Source of the DNA: Anaerolineales bacterium
GTDB taxonomy: Bacteria > Chloroflexota > Anaerolineae > Anaerolineales > Villigracilaceae
NCBI GenBank assembly: GCA_030583905.1
Contig: CP129481.1
Location: forward strand, 2,108,001-2,172,000
Direction of reading: 5' to 3'
Length of the DNA stretch: 64,000 nt
Shown here in pieces: positions 32,785 through 43,107 of this stretch. The position numbers were made by a program, and so were the translations under genes. The notes beneath the pieces were generated by a model. It saw only the letters and a program-made list of their open reading frames with translations. It searched no databases and was not told the origin of the DNA. Numbering within the stretch: the first letter of the stretch is position 1; each line of letters opens with the position of its first letter.

Positions 32785-32827
32785 TCATCCTATATGCTCG
32801 CTATATGCTCCCATATGGTTCCATATA
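32751..32827. repeat. Tandem 11-bp repeats
   Basis: Four clear 11-base units (GTCATCCTGTA, ACCATCCTATA twice, GTCATCCTATA) are followed by three decayed ones (TGCTCGCTATA, TGCTCCCATAT, GGTTCCATATA). They truncate the recombinase remnant. There are no spacers, so this is not a CRISPR. Confidence 0.8.
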
Positions 32828-32947
32828 CTTCCGGGCGCAAACCCAGCACACAAAATCCCACAAACACATCCACCGCGCTCATCCTTCGCTCATCCCACAG
32901 CCAACCGTCTACTTCCATCTCTTTCCTCTTTTTACTTTCTACTTCCC

Positions 32948-33060
32948 GACCACCTGACTAACCGACCACCCGACTAACCGACCAGTCAGACCATTTAGAC
33001 CAATCAGACTACTCCGACCACCCGACCAACTACCAACTGCCTACCACCAACCACCAACCG
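32948..33060. repeat. Degenerate GACCA/GACTAACC repeat array
   Basis: The array consists of ~8-base units such as GACCACCT, GACTAACC, GACCACCC, GACTAACC and GACCAGTC, decaying into CCAACCACCAACC. It shares CCGACCAGTCAGACCA (32978-32993) with a second array at 34201, on the other side of the nuclease gene. Confidence 0.7.
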
Positions 33061-33142
33061 TCCTTTCCTCCCTCCGCTTGCAACCCGCCCACAAACCATA
33101 TATACTGATTCAACCGCTGTTAACCGACCAAAGGAGGCTCCC

Positions 33143-34159
33143 ATGCCGTTCTATAAAAGTCTCGACAGCCGAACAGTAGCGGGCAGGCGCACCGCCCACA
33201 ACCTGCGCGTGCTCAAATTCGAACTGGACAAAACCATCCCTGCCAAGACGGTCGACTCCACCCTCCTGCTCGCCACCTGGAACATCCGCGAATTCGGCGG
33301 CTCCAAATCCGGCGGGCGCGAAGCCGAACCGCTCTTCTACCTCGCCGAGATCATCTCCCGCTTCGACATCGTCGCCGTGCAGGAAGTCCGCGACAACCTC
33401 GACGAACTTGACCGCCTCATGAACATCCTCGGCGGCTGGTGGAAGTACCTCGTCTCGGATGTCACCCTCGGGGCGCAGGGCAACAACGAACGCCATGCCT
33501 ACATCTACGACACGCGCAAGATCTCCTTCGGCGGATTGGCGGGCGAACTGGTGCCTGAGATGAAGAAGCATGGCGACCTGCTCGCCTCCGACTTCTCCTT
33601 TGCCCGTACCCCCTATGTGGCTGGGTTCAAGGCTGGATGGTTCAAATTCACCCTCTGCACCCAGCACTTCTACTACGGGCAGGCAAAAGCGGATGACCCC
33701 CAGCGTGTCGAAGAAGCCCGCAAGGTTGTCGCACTCCTAAAGAAGCGTATGCGCTCCAAGGACGCCTGGGCATACAACGCCATCCTGCTCGGCGACTTCA
33801 ACGTCTTCTCCACCAAAGACGAGACCTTTCAAGCGCTCGAAAAGGGCATGTTCCACATCCCCAAGAACCTGCGCAATACCTACACCAACGCCGTGCGGAA
33901 CAAGCCCTTCGACCAGATCGCCTTCCTTGCGCGTGACGTCGAATCGCAAATGGGGCTGGCGCGCGCTGGAGCCTTCCCCTTCTTTGAGCATGTCTACCGC
34001 GACGCCGACTGGCAGACCTACCAGCCCGAAAGCACCCTCGCCAAATACAAGCAGTGGCGCACCTTCAAGATGTCCGATCACCTCCCGCTCTGGGTGGAGT
34101 TGTTCGTCGATTTCGGCGACGCCTACCTCGAGCGCAAATCCCAAAAGCCCCCGTCATAA
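33143..34159 (+). CDS. Endonuclease/exonuclease/phosphatase (EEP) family protein
   Basis: The protein has 338 residues. EEP motifs in order: LLATWNIREFG (Asn), FDIVAVQEV (catalytic Glu), LCTQHFYYG, ILLGDFNVFS (Asp/Asn) and MSDHLPLWVE (Asp-His). These make a DNase I-like Mg-dependent phosphodiesterase acting on DNA, RNA or phospho-lipids. AAAGGAGG precedes the ATG. The gene is bracketed by GACCA-rich arrays that share a 16-base identity, and follows the mobile-element scar. The substrate is unknown. Confidence 0.88.
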   Translation: MPFYKSLDSRTVAGRRTAHNLRVLKFELDKTIPAKTVDSTLLLATWNIREFGGSKSGGREAEPLFYLAEIISRFDIVAVQEVRDNLDELDRLMNILGGWWKYLVSDVTLGAQGNNERHAYIYDTRKISFGGLAGELVPEMKKHGDLLASDFSFARTPYVAGFKAGWFKFTLCTQHFYYGQAKADDPQRVEEARKVVALLKKRMRSKDAWAYNAILLGDFNVFSTKDETFQALEKGMFHIPKNLRNTYTNAVRNKPFDQIAFLARDVESQMGLARAGAFPFFEHVYRDADWQTYQPESTLAKYKQWRTFKMSDHLPLWVELFVDFGDAYLERKSQKPPS

Positions 34160-34200
34160 GCGTCAACAGCTCCCCCAACACCGTTTATAATACCCACCGT

Positions 34201-34250
34201 CCGACCAGTCAGACCAATCAGACCAACAGACTAACCCAACCAGAGACCAC
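34201..34250. repeat. Second GACCA-rich repeat array
   Basis: It begins with the same 16 bases (CCGACCAGTCAGACCA) found at 32978 and continues with GTCAGACCA / ATCAGACCA / ACAGACTAA-like units up to the FtcD start. With the first array it flanks the EEP gene as direct repeats. Confidence 0.7.
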
Positions 34251-34258
34251 CAAACCAA

Positions 34259-35791
34259 ATGACCACTCCCCTCATCGAATGCATCCCCAACTTCTCCGAA
34301 GCGCGCCGCCCCGAAGTCATTGACCGCATCGTCGCCGCCATCCAAGCCGTCCCCGACGTCAAACTGCTCGACCGCTCCTCCGACCTCGACCACAACCGCA
34401 CCGTCCTCACCTTCGCTGGTTCCCCCGCCGGAGTGGAGGAAGCCGCCTTCCGCGCCATCCAGACCGCCGCCGAACTCATCGACCTCGACGGGCACACCGG
34501 CGAACACCCCCGCATCGGCGCCACCGACGTCGTCCCCTTCGTCCCCCTCGGGGACGCCAGCATGGAAGACTGCATCGCCATTGCCCAGCGTCTCGGTCAG
34601 CGCGTCGGCTCGGAACTGAACATCCCCGTCTATCTCTACGAATCCGCCGCGACCCGTCCCGAGCGTGTCAATCTCGAGAACATCCGCAAAGGACAGTACG
34701 AAGCGCTCAAAGCGGAGATCGCGGACCCCGAACGCACCCCCGACTACGGACCCACAGTCCTGCCCAAAGCCGGAGCTACTGTCATTGGCGCGCGCGCGCC
34801 GCTCATCGCCTTCAACGTCTATCTCACCACCGACGATGTCAGCATCGCCAAAAAGATCGCCAAAGCCGTCCGTCACTCTACCGGCGGTCTGCGCTACGTC
34901 AAAGGTCTTGGTCTGCTCGTGGATGGTCGCGCGCAAGTCTCCATGAACCTCACCGACTTCCGCCAGACCCCCATCGCCCGCGTCGTTGAGTTCATCCGCC
35001 GCGAGGCGCAGCGTTACGGCGTCGCCATCCACCACAGCGAACTCGTCGGTCTGATTCCCCAGGAGTCCCTTGTGGATGCGGCGGTCTGGTACACGCAGTT
35101 GGATGGATTTGACAAGGAGCAGATCCTTGAGTCCAGGCTTTATTCTTCATCTTCCGCCGCGCCTCAATCCCCGCCCGCATCTGCCTCCTTCCTCGACGAA
35201 GTAGCCTCCCCCGTACCTGCCCCCGGAGGCGGCTCTGCCGCCGCCTATGCCGGGGCATTGGGCGCAGCCCTCGTTGCCATGGTCTCCGGTCTCACCATCG
35301 GCAAAAAGAAATATGCCGAAGTCGAAGCCGAAATGCAAGCCATCCGCGTCATCGCCGAAAAGCTCCGCGCCGACATGACCCAAGCCGTCGAAGACGACGC
35401 CGCCTCCTTCGAAGCGGTCATCGGCGCATTCAAACTCCCCAAAGATACCGAAGAACAGCAGACCGCCCGCACCGCCGCCATTCAGGTCGCCACCCTCAAC
35501 GCCGCCCACATCCCCCTGCATTCCGCCGGCAACTCCGTCCGCATCATGGAACTGGCTGTCAAATGCGCCGAGCGCGGGTTGCTCAGCGCCATCAGTGACT
35601 CCATGTCCGGTTTTGCCATGGCGCGCGCCTCGCTGACTGCCGCAGGTTACAACGTACGCATCAACATCAACTCCCTGCCCGATCCCTCCGCTGGTCAACC
35701 GTATCTGGATGAACTCTCCGCCCTCGAGACAGAAGCGGATGAACTCGAAAAGAGAATCCGCGCCATCATGAAGGAGCGTGGTGGGATTTAG
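34259..35791 (+). CDS. ftcD: Glutamate formimidoyltransferase / formimidoyl-THF cyclodeaminase fusion
   Basis: The protein has 510 residues. Residues ~1-295 are the formiminotransferase (LIECIPNFSEARRPEVID at the start, LDGHTGEHPRIGATDVVPF with the active-site His). Residues ~310-505 are the helical cyclodeaminase (SFLDEVASPVPAPGGGSAAA, GLTIGKKKYAEVE). The two reactions move the formimino group to tetrahydrofolate and release ammonia, feeding one-carbon metabolism. The other histidine-degradation genes are not in the window. A short Pro/Ser linker joins the domains. Confidence 0.92.
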   Translation: MTTPLIECIPNFSEARRPEVIDRIVAAIQAVPDVKLLDRSSDLDHNRTVLTFAGSPAGVEEAAFRAIQTAAELIDLDGHTGEHPRIGATDVVPFVPLGDASMEDCIAIAQRLGQRVGSELNIPVYLYESAATRPERVNLENIRKGQYEALKAEIADPERTPDYGPTVLPKAGATVIGARAPLIAFNVYLTTDDVSIAKKIAKAVRHSTGGLRYVKGLGLLVDGRAQVSMNLTDFRQTPIARVVEFIRREAQRYGVAIHHSELVGLIPQESLVDAAVWYTQLDGFDKEQILESRLYSSSSAAPQSPPASASFLDEVASPVPAPGGGSAAAYAGALGAALVAMVSGLTIGKKKYAEVEAEMQAIRVIAEKLRADMTQAVEDDAASFEAVIGAFKLPKDTEEQQTARTAAIQVATLNAAHIPLHSAGNSVRIMELAVKCAERGLLSAISDSMSGFAMARASLTAAGYNVRININSLPDPSAGQPYLDELSALETEADELEKRIRAIMKERGGI

Positions 35792-35809
35792 TTTTCCTGC
35801 GCCAAAGCA

Positions 35810-35843
35810 AAAGAGCCAGACGCATAAAACCGTCTGGCTCTTT
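35810..35843. terminator. Bidirectional terminator between ftcD and acs
   Basis: The arms AAAGAGCCAGACG and CGTCTGGCTCTTT enclose an 8-base loop, followed by TCTTCTTTTG on the plus side. It lies between two converging genes and can serve both. Confidence 0.82.
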
Positions 35844-35866
35844 CTTCTTTTGTCTTTCTTACTCGT

Positions 35867-37762
<1,896 letters not shown>

Positions 37763-37850
37763 GGTTCTCTCCTCTGTCTGAAATTTTTGCAATTTTAATA
37801 CCATTTTGCTGAAAGGTGACGGTCACTTTCAAAATGCCCGTCACCTGAAT

Positions 37851-39131
37851 TCATTCCACCCAATCCAGGATCTTGTAATACATCCCTGCGAACGGCAGAA
37901 ACCACGGATTGCCGTTATACAATCCCAGCGGCGCGGACGGAAACTCAAACCGTGCAAACGGATGCTCGTTGATATTTCCCTTCATCATCGCATCCGCAGC
38001 CGTCGCGCCCAAATACGTCGCCATTGCAACGCCATGCCCCGCATAACCAAGCGCGTAATAAATCCCGTCCTCTTCGCCCACATGCGTCATCTGGTCGAAC
38101 GCAAAATCAAGCGTGCCGCCCCACACATATTCCACTTTCACGTCCTTCAACTGTGGGTACACCTGGATCATCTCGCGCCGTAAAATCTCTCCGCTTTGTG
38201 CAATCGTATTCTTATTTTCAGGGAAGAACGCCGCCCGCCCGCCGAAGATCATGCGGTTATCCCACAGTCGAAAATAATTCAGGAAATGCTTGTAATCGAA
38301 GATCATTCTATTCTTCGGGCTGAGTTCATGCGCGAGTTCGTCCGAAAGTTTTTCAGTCGCAATGATGAACGATCCAATCGGGATGATTTTCTTTTGCAGC
38401 TTTTTGATGACATTTCCCGTATAGCCGGATGTTGCCACCAAAACGGATTCCGCTTCCAAACTCCCTCTGTCTGTTTGGATGACGAACCGCTTCTCCCTCC
38501 GCTCAAGCCTACTGACCCGCGCTCGCGCGCAGAGCGTCCCCCCCGCCCGAGCCGCCGCATCCGCAAGCCCAGCCACATATTGAGCCGGGTTCAACCCGCC
38601 GCTGACCTCATCCACCAATGCGCCGTGATAGACATCCGTGCCGATTTCAGAGCGCAAGTCCTTTGGCGAAACGAGCCGCACGCTGTGGTTGAACTCCATT
38701 GCCATGAAATCGACTTCATCTTTGAGCGCGTCGTAATGTTTCGGCTTATTCGCCGTCAGAAGGTGACCTGTCCGTGCAAAGCCGCAGTCGATATTCTCTT
38801 CTTTAACGATTCTCTCAACAATATCCACCGAATCCAACGAGCATTGGAATAACTCCTTTGCCAATTCCCGCCCATATTTTTTGATGACGGTCTGCATGGC
38901 GGGCTTGAGTCCCGTCAACGTCATGCCGCCGTTGCGCGAACTTGCGCCCCAGCCAATGGTCTCCGCTTCAAGCACGACGACGTTCACTCCCTGTTTTGCC
39001 AATGTCCGCGCCGCGCTCAAGCCCGTGTACCCGCCGCCGATGATCGCCACGTCCGCTTTGGCGGGGATGGGTGTGAGATTACTATCATCCGGCATTTGGA
39101 CAGTGGTATGCCAGTAGATGTGTTGTTTCAT
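37851..39131 (-). CDS. FAD-dependent amine/amino-acid oxidoreductase (DadA/PuuB-like)
   Basis: The protein has 426 residues. The N-terminal dinucleotide-binding motif is ADVAIIGGGYTGLSAARTLA, followed by the DAO-family block GWGASSRNGGMTLTG. Later blocks are DEVSGGLNPAQYVAGLADAA and the C-terminal GYAGHGVAMATYLGA. It resembles gamma-glutamylputrescine oxidase and D-amino-acid dehydrogenases, which oxidise a C-N bond with FAD. GGGGAG precedes the ATG. The substrate is not determined by its neighbours. Confidence 0.87.
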   Translation of the reverse strand: MKQHIYWHTTVQMPDDSNLTPIPAKADVAIIGGGYTGLSAARTLAKQGVNVVVLEAETIGWGASSRNGGMTLTGLKPAMQTVIKKYGRELAKELFQCSLDSVDIVERIVKEENIDCGFARTGHLLTANKPKHYDALKDEVDFMAMEFNHSVRLVSPKDLRSEIGTDVYHGALVDEVSGGLNPAQYVAGLADAAARAGGTLCARARVSRLERREKRFVIQTDRGSLEAESVLVATSGYTGNVIKKLQKKIIPIGSFIIATEKLSDELAHELSPKNRMIFDYKHFLNYFRLWDNRMIFGGRAAFFPENKNTIAQSGEILRREMIQVYPQLKDVKVEYVWGGTLDFAFDQMTHVGEEDGIYYALGYAGHGVAMATYLGATAADAMMKGNINEHPFARFEFPSAPLGLYNGNPWFLPFAGMYYKILDWVE

Positions 39132-39141
39132 TTGTTACTCC

Positions 39142-39211
39142 CCGGTGGTTGAGTAGGCGGCAGGTTTCGACTGCTTGCGTCTCAACCAGCGCCGCCGTAT
39201 CGAAACCACCG
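39142..39211. repeat. Imperfect palindromic GGTTGAGTAG repeat, copy 1 (branched)
   Basis: The outer arms CGGTGGTT and AACCACCG plus GGCGGC/GCCGCC enclose an inner imperfect hairpin. The marker sequences GGTTGAGTAG and TATCGAAACCACC recur at 42131 and, inverted, at 42202, so this is a dispersed intergenic element. Confidence 0.75.
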
Positions 39212-39214
39212 ACT

Positions 39215-40591
39215 TTATTCTAATATCTCGTTCCAATCCAATTCCCCGAACGCTTTGTGCAAGCGATGACCATCGTCCACAACGATGTAGCGGAGATTGG
39301 TGAATAATTTTTCTGCGATCTCGCGCACAGGTTCGAGCGGGACTACGTCATCCTCCGTCCCGTGGATGATGATCGTAGGAACAGAAACAGGTTCCAAGTC
39401 CAAATAAGAGCCGAAGGGTTCTTTGAGCAGGGCGGGGGCGAGCAGGATCAATTTCCTAACTTGGTTCGGCTTGTTGCAAGTGAATACCGTCCCCATCAAG
39501 CCGCCGAAGGACGAGCCGATGATCGTCCAGTTTTTCTTACGTCCGAAGATCGGTTTTAGCTGTGCCATGCGTTCTTCGAATTCGCCGGTGAAATCGGGCG
39601 TGACCATGCCGGGAAATTTTTCGGCGAACTGACGCGCCTTGCCGCTTTGGCTGTTGCTTTCGAGACCGTGCAGGTAGATGATGCGCGAGTTGTCCATTTT
39701 CTTTTTCCTTGGCTTGGGTTTTGCTTTTTCCTGAATGAGGGGCTCTTCGTCGATGAAGTCGTCGATCTCTTCGACCGGTTGCGGGCGCATGAGCGGCTGT
39801 GCTTGAAGCAAATTGCGCAGTTCTTTTTGCAGTGGCGGCGGGAAGTTCGGTGAGATGCGCCGCAGGGTGATCGCAGTCATCGGGTTCTGTGAATTCGCGA
39901 GGACATGCTTGAGCATGAAGACGGTTTCGCTGACGGAAGCGCGGTAGAGTGCGACGATCAGATCTGTGAGGTCGTTTTGCAGCGTGGACGGCGCTTCTTC
40001 GATGATGGGGTCGACGATGTCAAAGATGGCGGGCAGGTTCTCGAAGTCGGTGTCCGCGATCATGGGGATGAGCGCCTGAATGCCGTTCGACCAGGTGCGC
40101 GCGCGTTCGGGATGCAGGTATTCGCGCACGAGCGTCAGGAACTGGTCGGGTGTTTCCTTTCTCATGCGTGTCAGGCTGGTGGAGAGCAGCGCCGCGCGGA
40201 CGTTGGGGTCGCGGATCTGTTGGGTCCATGCGGTGATGCGCGGTAGCAGGCGTTCCTCTTGCGGCGGGATGCGCCCAAGCAGGAAAGCGGCAAGCAGGCG
40301 GGTTTCGAGCGCGCCTTCGTCCCACAAAATATCCGCAAGTTCCAATGCGAAATGCGGATTGGCTTCCGCAATGGGGCGCAGTTCGTTTTCGATCTGCGTC
40401 AACACGGCCGGCGGCGTGCGGTATGTCTTCAGGTTCGAGCCGGGCGCGACGTTTTCAACGGTTCGCAATGTATAGTTGACGTAAAAATCCAGCATCTCGC
40501 GCAAATGCTTCATGAACTCGTCAGGCAGGAAGAAGAAATCTGCCAGACGGTTGGCTTGTTTGCGGAGGCGGGTCAGGTCAATGGCAGGCAT
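39215..40591 (-). CDS. HEAT/AlkD-like repeat domain fused to an alpha/beta hydrolase
   Basis: The protein has 458 residues. Residues ~1-285 are alpha-helical repeats of the HEAT/AlkD-like kind (FALELADILWDEGALETRLL, AAFLLGRIPP). A basic linker (KAKPKPRKKK) leads to an alpha/beta hydrolase from ~307: IIYLHGLESNSQSGKA, nucleophile IGSSFGGLMG, acid HGTEDDVVP and base VDDGHRLH, like YqiA-type esterases. An internal ATG at 39697 begins the hydrolase domain and has AAGGA eight bases upstream, so a separate hydrolase may also be made. The fusion is unusual. Confidence 0.8.
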   Translation of the reverse strand: MPAIDLTRLRKQANRLADFFFLPDEFMKHLREMLDFYVNYTLRTVENVAPGSNLKTYRTPPAVLTQIENELRPIAEANPHFALELADILWDEGALETRLLAAFLLGRIPPQEERLLPRITAWTQQIRDPNVRAALLSTSLTRMRKETPDQFLTLVREYLHPERARTWSNGIQALIPMIADTDFENLPAIFDIVDPIIEEAPSTLQNDLTDLIVALYRASVSETVFMLKHVLANSQNPMTAITLRRISPNFPPPLQKELRNLLQAQPLMRPQPVEEIDDFIDEEPLIQEKAKPKPRKKKMDNSRIIYLHGLESNSQSGKARQFAEKFPGMVTPDFTGEFEERMAQLKPIFGRKKNWTIIGSSFGGLMGTVFTCNKPNQVRKLILLAPALLKEPFGSYLDLEPVSVPTIIIHGTEDDVVPLEPVREIAEKLFTNLRYIVVDDGHRLHKAFGELDWNEILE

Positions 40592-40613
40592 GGAGACAGG
40601 TGCGAGGTGTCAA

Positions 40614-40628
40614 GTGTCAGGTATCAGG
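40614..40628. repeat. 15-bp element shared with the cca gene (inverted)
   Basis: GTGTCAGGTATCAGG is the exact reverse complement of bases 43542-43556 inside the CCA-enzyme gene. Here it sits in a short run of GTGTCAGGTATCAGGTATCA units between two genes. Confidence 0.7.
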
Positions 40629-40670
40629 TATCAGGCAAACCTGACACTTGACACAGGAACGCATGACACT

Positions 40671-42110
40671 TTAATACGCTCTTGCGAAATACACTTTGCG
40701 TTTGGAAGGCTTGCCGCATACGATGCAGGTCCCTTCCTTTTCGGGCTGGTCGAAGGGGATGTTGCGGGTGGTGGCTTTCGCTTCTTCCTTGACCTTCTTC
40801 TCGCATTCGGTGGATTCGCACCAGTACGAGAACGCCCAACCATCCTGAACGACCTGTTTCAGTTCTTCATAATCCTTCGGGTCGTGGATGTTGGCATCGC
40901 GGTATTCGGTGGCGCGCTTGAGGAGTGAAGACTGAATCTCGGTCAGCAAGCCGCTCACAGCGGAGTCCAGAGCCGCCTGCGGGACGAAGGTCTTGCCCTC
41001 TTTGCCGGGCTTGTCACGGCGGGCAAGCGCGACCGTCCCCTTTTCGACATCCTTGGGACCGATCTCCACGCGGACGGGCACGCCGCGCATCTCCCAATCG
41101 TTGAACTTGAATCCAGAACTGACGTTGTCGCGGTCGTCCATTTTGACGCGGATGCCGGCGGCTTTGAGTTCCTTGAAGACGCGGTCTGCCACTTCCATCA
41201 CCTTGGCTTTTTCATCTTCCTTTTTGAAGATCGGCACAATGACCGCTTGGATGGGTGCGAGGCGCGGAGGCATGACCAAGCCCTGGTCGTCGCCGTGCAC
41301 CATGATCATTGCGCCGATGATGCGCGACGAGATCGCCCATGACGTGGTCTCGCAGAATTGCAGGGTGTTATTGTTGTCGAGATACTGGATCTCGAAGGCC
41401 TTTGAAAAGTTCGTGCCAAAATAATGGGACGTGCCCGATTGCAGGGCGCGTTTGTCCCACATCATCGCTTCGATGGAGGTGGTGATCTGCGCGCCGGCGA
41501 AACGCTCGGTCTCGCTCTTCGTGCCTTTGATAACGGGGATTGCCGCCTCTTCACGGCAGAACTTCTCGTAGATATCGAGAATGCGATACATCTCTTCTTT
41601 GGCTTCATCCTCAGTGGCGTGTGCAGTGTGACCTTCGTGCCAGTAGAACTCTGCCGTGCGCAGGAACAGTTTTGTGCGGATCTCCCAGCGCAGGACCGAA
41701 CCCCACTGCACGATCAGGATCGGCAGATCGCGCCACGACTTGACCCATTTGGCATACATGTGACCGATGATCGTCTCGGATGTGGGGCGGACTGCCAGCT
41801 TCTCTTCCAGTTCTTCGCCGCCGCCGTGCGTGACGACTGCCAGTTCGGGCGCGAAGCCTTCGACGTGTTCCTTTTCCTTCTCGAAGAACGACATGGGAAT
41901 CAGCGTCGGGAATGCCGCGTTGACGTGTCCCGTCTCCTTGAAGGCGCGGTCAAGCCAGGAGGTGATGTTCTCCCACAGCGCCCAGCCATACGGCTTGACG
42001 ACCATGCATCCGCGCACGGGGGCATAGTCCGCCAGATCCGCTTTAACGACCAGTTGGTTGTACCATTCTGCAAAATCTTCCGCTCGGGTGGGTAATTTCT
42101 CTTCAGCCAT
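40671..42110 (-). CDS. proS: Prolyl-tRNA synthetase, archaeal/eukaryal-type (ProS type 3)
   Basis: The protein has 479 residues. Class II motifs: GCMVVKPYGWALWENI (motif 1 region), LRWEIRTKLFLRTAEFYWHEGHTAHA (motif 2) and the anticodon-binding domain from ~290. The C-terminus carries a zinc-binding-like region (CESTECEKKVKEE...CIVCGKPSKRKVYFARAY). There is no bacterial INS editing insertion. It charges tRNA-Pro. GAGGAAAA precedes the ATG. This archaeal-like type is found in scattered bacterial groups. Confidence 0.95.
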   Translation of the reverse strand: MAEEKLPTRAEDFAEWYNQLVVKADLADYAPVRGCMVVKPYGWALWENITSWLDRAFKETGHVNAAFPTLIPMSFFEKEKEHVEGFAPELAVVTHGGGEELEEKLAVRPTSETIIGHMYAKWVKSWRDLPILIVQWGSVLRWEIRTKLFLRTAEFYWHEGHTAHATEDEAKEEMYRILDIYEKFCREEAAIPVIKGTKSETERFAGAQITTSIEAMMWDKRALQSGTSHYFGTNFSKAFEIQYLDNNNTLQFCETTSWAISSRIIGAMIMVHGDDQGLVMPPRLAPIQAVIVPIFKKEDEKAKVMEVADRVFKELKAAGIRVKMDDRDNVSSGFKFNDWEMRGVPVRVEIGPKDVEKGTVALARRDKPGKEGKTFVPQAALDSAVSGLLTEIQSSLLKRATEYRDANIHDPKDYEELKQVVQDGWAFSYWCESTECEKKVKEEAKATTRNIPFDQPEKEGTCIVCGKPSKRKVYFARAY

Positions 42111-42130
42111 TTTTCCTCTTTTTTTACTCC

Positions 42131-42167
42131 GTTGGTTGAGTAGGGCGAAGCCCGTATCGAAACCAAC
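42131..42167. repeat. GGTTGAGTAG palindromic repeat, copy 2
   Basis: The arms GTTGGTT and AACCAAC enclose an inner GGGC-GAA-GCCC hairpin. It carries the same GGTTGAGTAG...TATCGAAACCA markers as copy 1. It lies upstream of proS. Confidence 0.8.
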
Positions 42168-42201
42168 ATTTGGTAAAGTATTTTATGTTTTCAAGTTTAT
42201 T

Positions 42202-42240
42202 GGTGGTTTCGGTACGCCCTTTGGGCTACTCAACCACCGG
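42202..42240. repeat. GGTTGAGTAG palindromic repeat, copy 3 (inverted)
   Basis: This is the reverse-complement orientation of copy 2, with outer arms GGTGGTT/AACCACC and inner GCCC-TTTG-GGC. It ends two bases before the LOG gene stop. Copies 2 and 3 together form an inverted pair 34 bases apart. Confidence 0.8.
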
Positions 42241-42241
42241 A

Positions 42242-42772
42242 TTATCCCAATATCTCGACCGCAGTTTTCACATCCTCCGCAAAGTATAACAACTCCCTCT
42301 GCTCGGCGGACATGTACCTTTCAAATTCGACGAAGAAACCATCGAAGACGTAATCCCAGCCCTGCCCGATCAAGATCAGCGGTTTTGGCGGGATGGATTT
42401 TACGATCATCAAATTCCACATCAACGTGATCTCCGTCAACGTGCCAGGACCGCCCGGCAGCGCCATTGCCGCGTCACAGCCTTCGATCAACTCCTGCAAC
42501 CGACTCAACAGCGTATCCTTCTTGCGTTCTTCCTTGACCCATTTGTTCGCGCCGGTCGGACGCCACGCTTCGATCTCGCCGCACGTCACGCCGACGACGT
42601 GTCCGCCTGCCTCATGCGCCCCGCGCGAGACCGCCTCCATCGTACCCATGTAGCCGCCGGTCAACACGGTATGTCCGCGCTGGGCAAGAAGTGTACCGAG
42701 TTCGCGCGCCTCTTCGTATGCAGACGAGCCTTCCTTGGGTTGTGATCCGCCAAAAATCGTTATATTCATCAT
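42242..42772 (-). CDS. LOG-family nucleotide phosphoribohydrolase (lysine-decarboxylase-like fold)
   Basis: The protein has 176 residues. Signatures are ITIFGGSQPKEGS, LTGGYMGTMEAVSRGA and the LOG motif LPGGPGTLTEITLMW. Members release the base from nucleoside monophosphates; older annotations call them lysine decarboxylases. The ATG at 42772 overlaps the MazG stop (ATGA). Coupling with MazG suggests nucleotide housecleaning. Confidence 0.87.
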   Translation of the reverse strand: MMNITIFGGSQPKEGSSAYEEARELGTLLAQRGHTVLTGGYMGTMEAVSRGAHEAGGHVVGVTCGEIEAWRPTGANKWVKEERKKDTLLSRLQELIEGCDAAMALPGGPGTLTEITLMWNLMIVKSIPPKPLILIGQGWDYVFDGFFVEFERYMSAEQRELLYFAEDVKTAVEILG

Positions 42773-43089
42773 TCCACATCCCAAGTTCTCGTCTTATTCT
42801 TCTCGATCTTCCTCAATACCGCTTCTTCCAAGTCAATGCCGGAGATCAAAGCCAATTGCAGAAGATACAACAACACATCCGCCAGTTCGCTTCCCAATTC
42901 GTCGCGGTCTTTGATATCGTCGGTGAATTGGAAATGCTCCAGAATCTCAGCCGCCTCGATCGACAGCGACACTGCCAGATTGCGCGGCGTCTGTGGGCGT
43001 TTACTGTCCGCTTCGTACCAGCCCTTCGACTTCACCAGCGCGTGCATGCGTTCTGTCAATTCGTTGATCGTCAAGTTCGTATCGTCCAT
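42769..43089 (-). CDS. MazG-like nucleotide pyrophosphohydrolase
   Basis: The protein has 106 residues, one MazG domain. The E-x-x-E...E-x-x-D metal pattern is in SIEAAEILEHFQF and DELGSELADVLLYLL. It hydrolyses nucleoside triphosphates, probably damaged dNTPs. The ATG has no ribosome site; a terminator-like hairpin lies in the leader just upstream. Confidence 0.9.
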   Translation of the reverse strand: MDDTNLTINELTERMHALVKSKGWYEADSKRPQTPRNLAVSLSIEAAEILEHFQFTDDIKDRDELGSELADVLLYLLQLALISGIDLEEAVLRKIEKNKTRTWDVE

Positions 43090-43107
43090 CGTCTACTGTC
43101 CATCGTG

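Larger units (their letters stand above)
32475..33142. other. 670-bp repeat-rich gap with recombinase remnant
   Basis: It contains a 15-bp palindrome (CCTAATTCAATTAGG, 32569-32583), a truncated recombinase reading frame, a run of 11-bp tandem repeats (32751-32827), a pyrimidine-rich stretch, and a degenerate array of ~8-bp GACCACCT/GACTAACC units (32948-33060). The ribosome site AAAGGAGG of the next gene closes it. Confidence 0.7.

Noticed and set aside
32751..32827. CRISPR array or attC site
   Set aside because: The 11-bp units are directly tandem, with no spacers and no attC-like paired arms.
34259..35791. Full histidine-degradation operon around ftcD
   Set aside because: No hutH, hutU or hutI homologue lies in the flanking genes.
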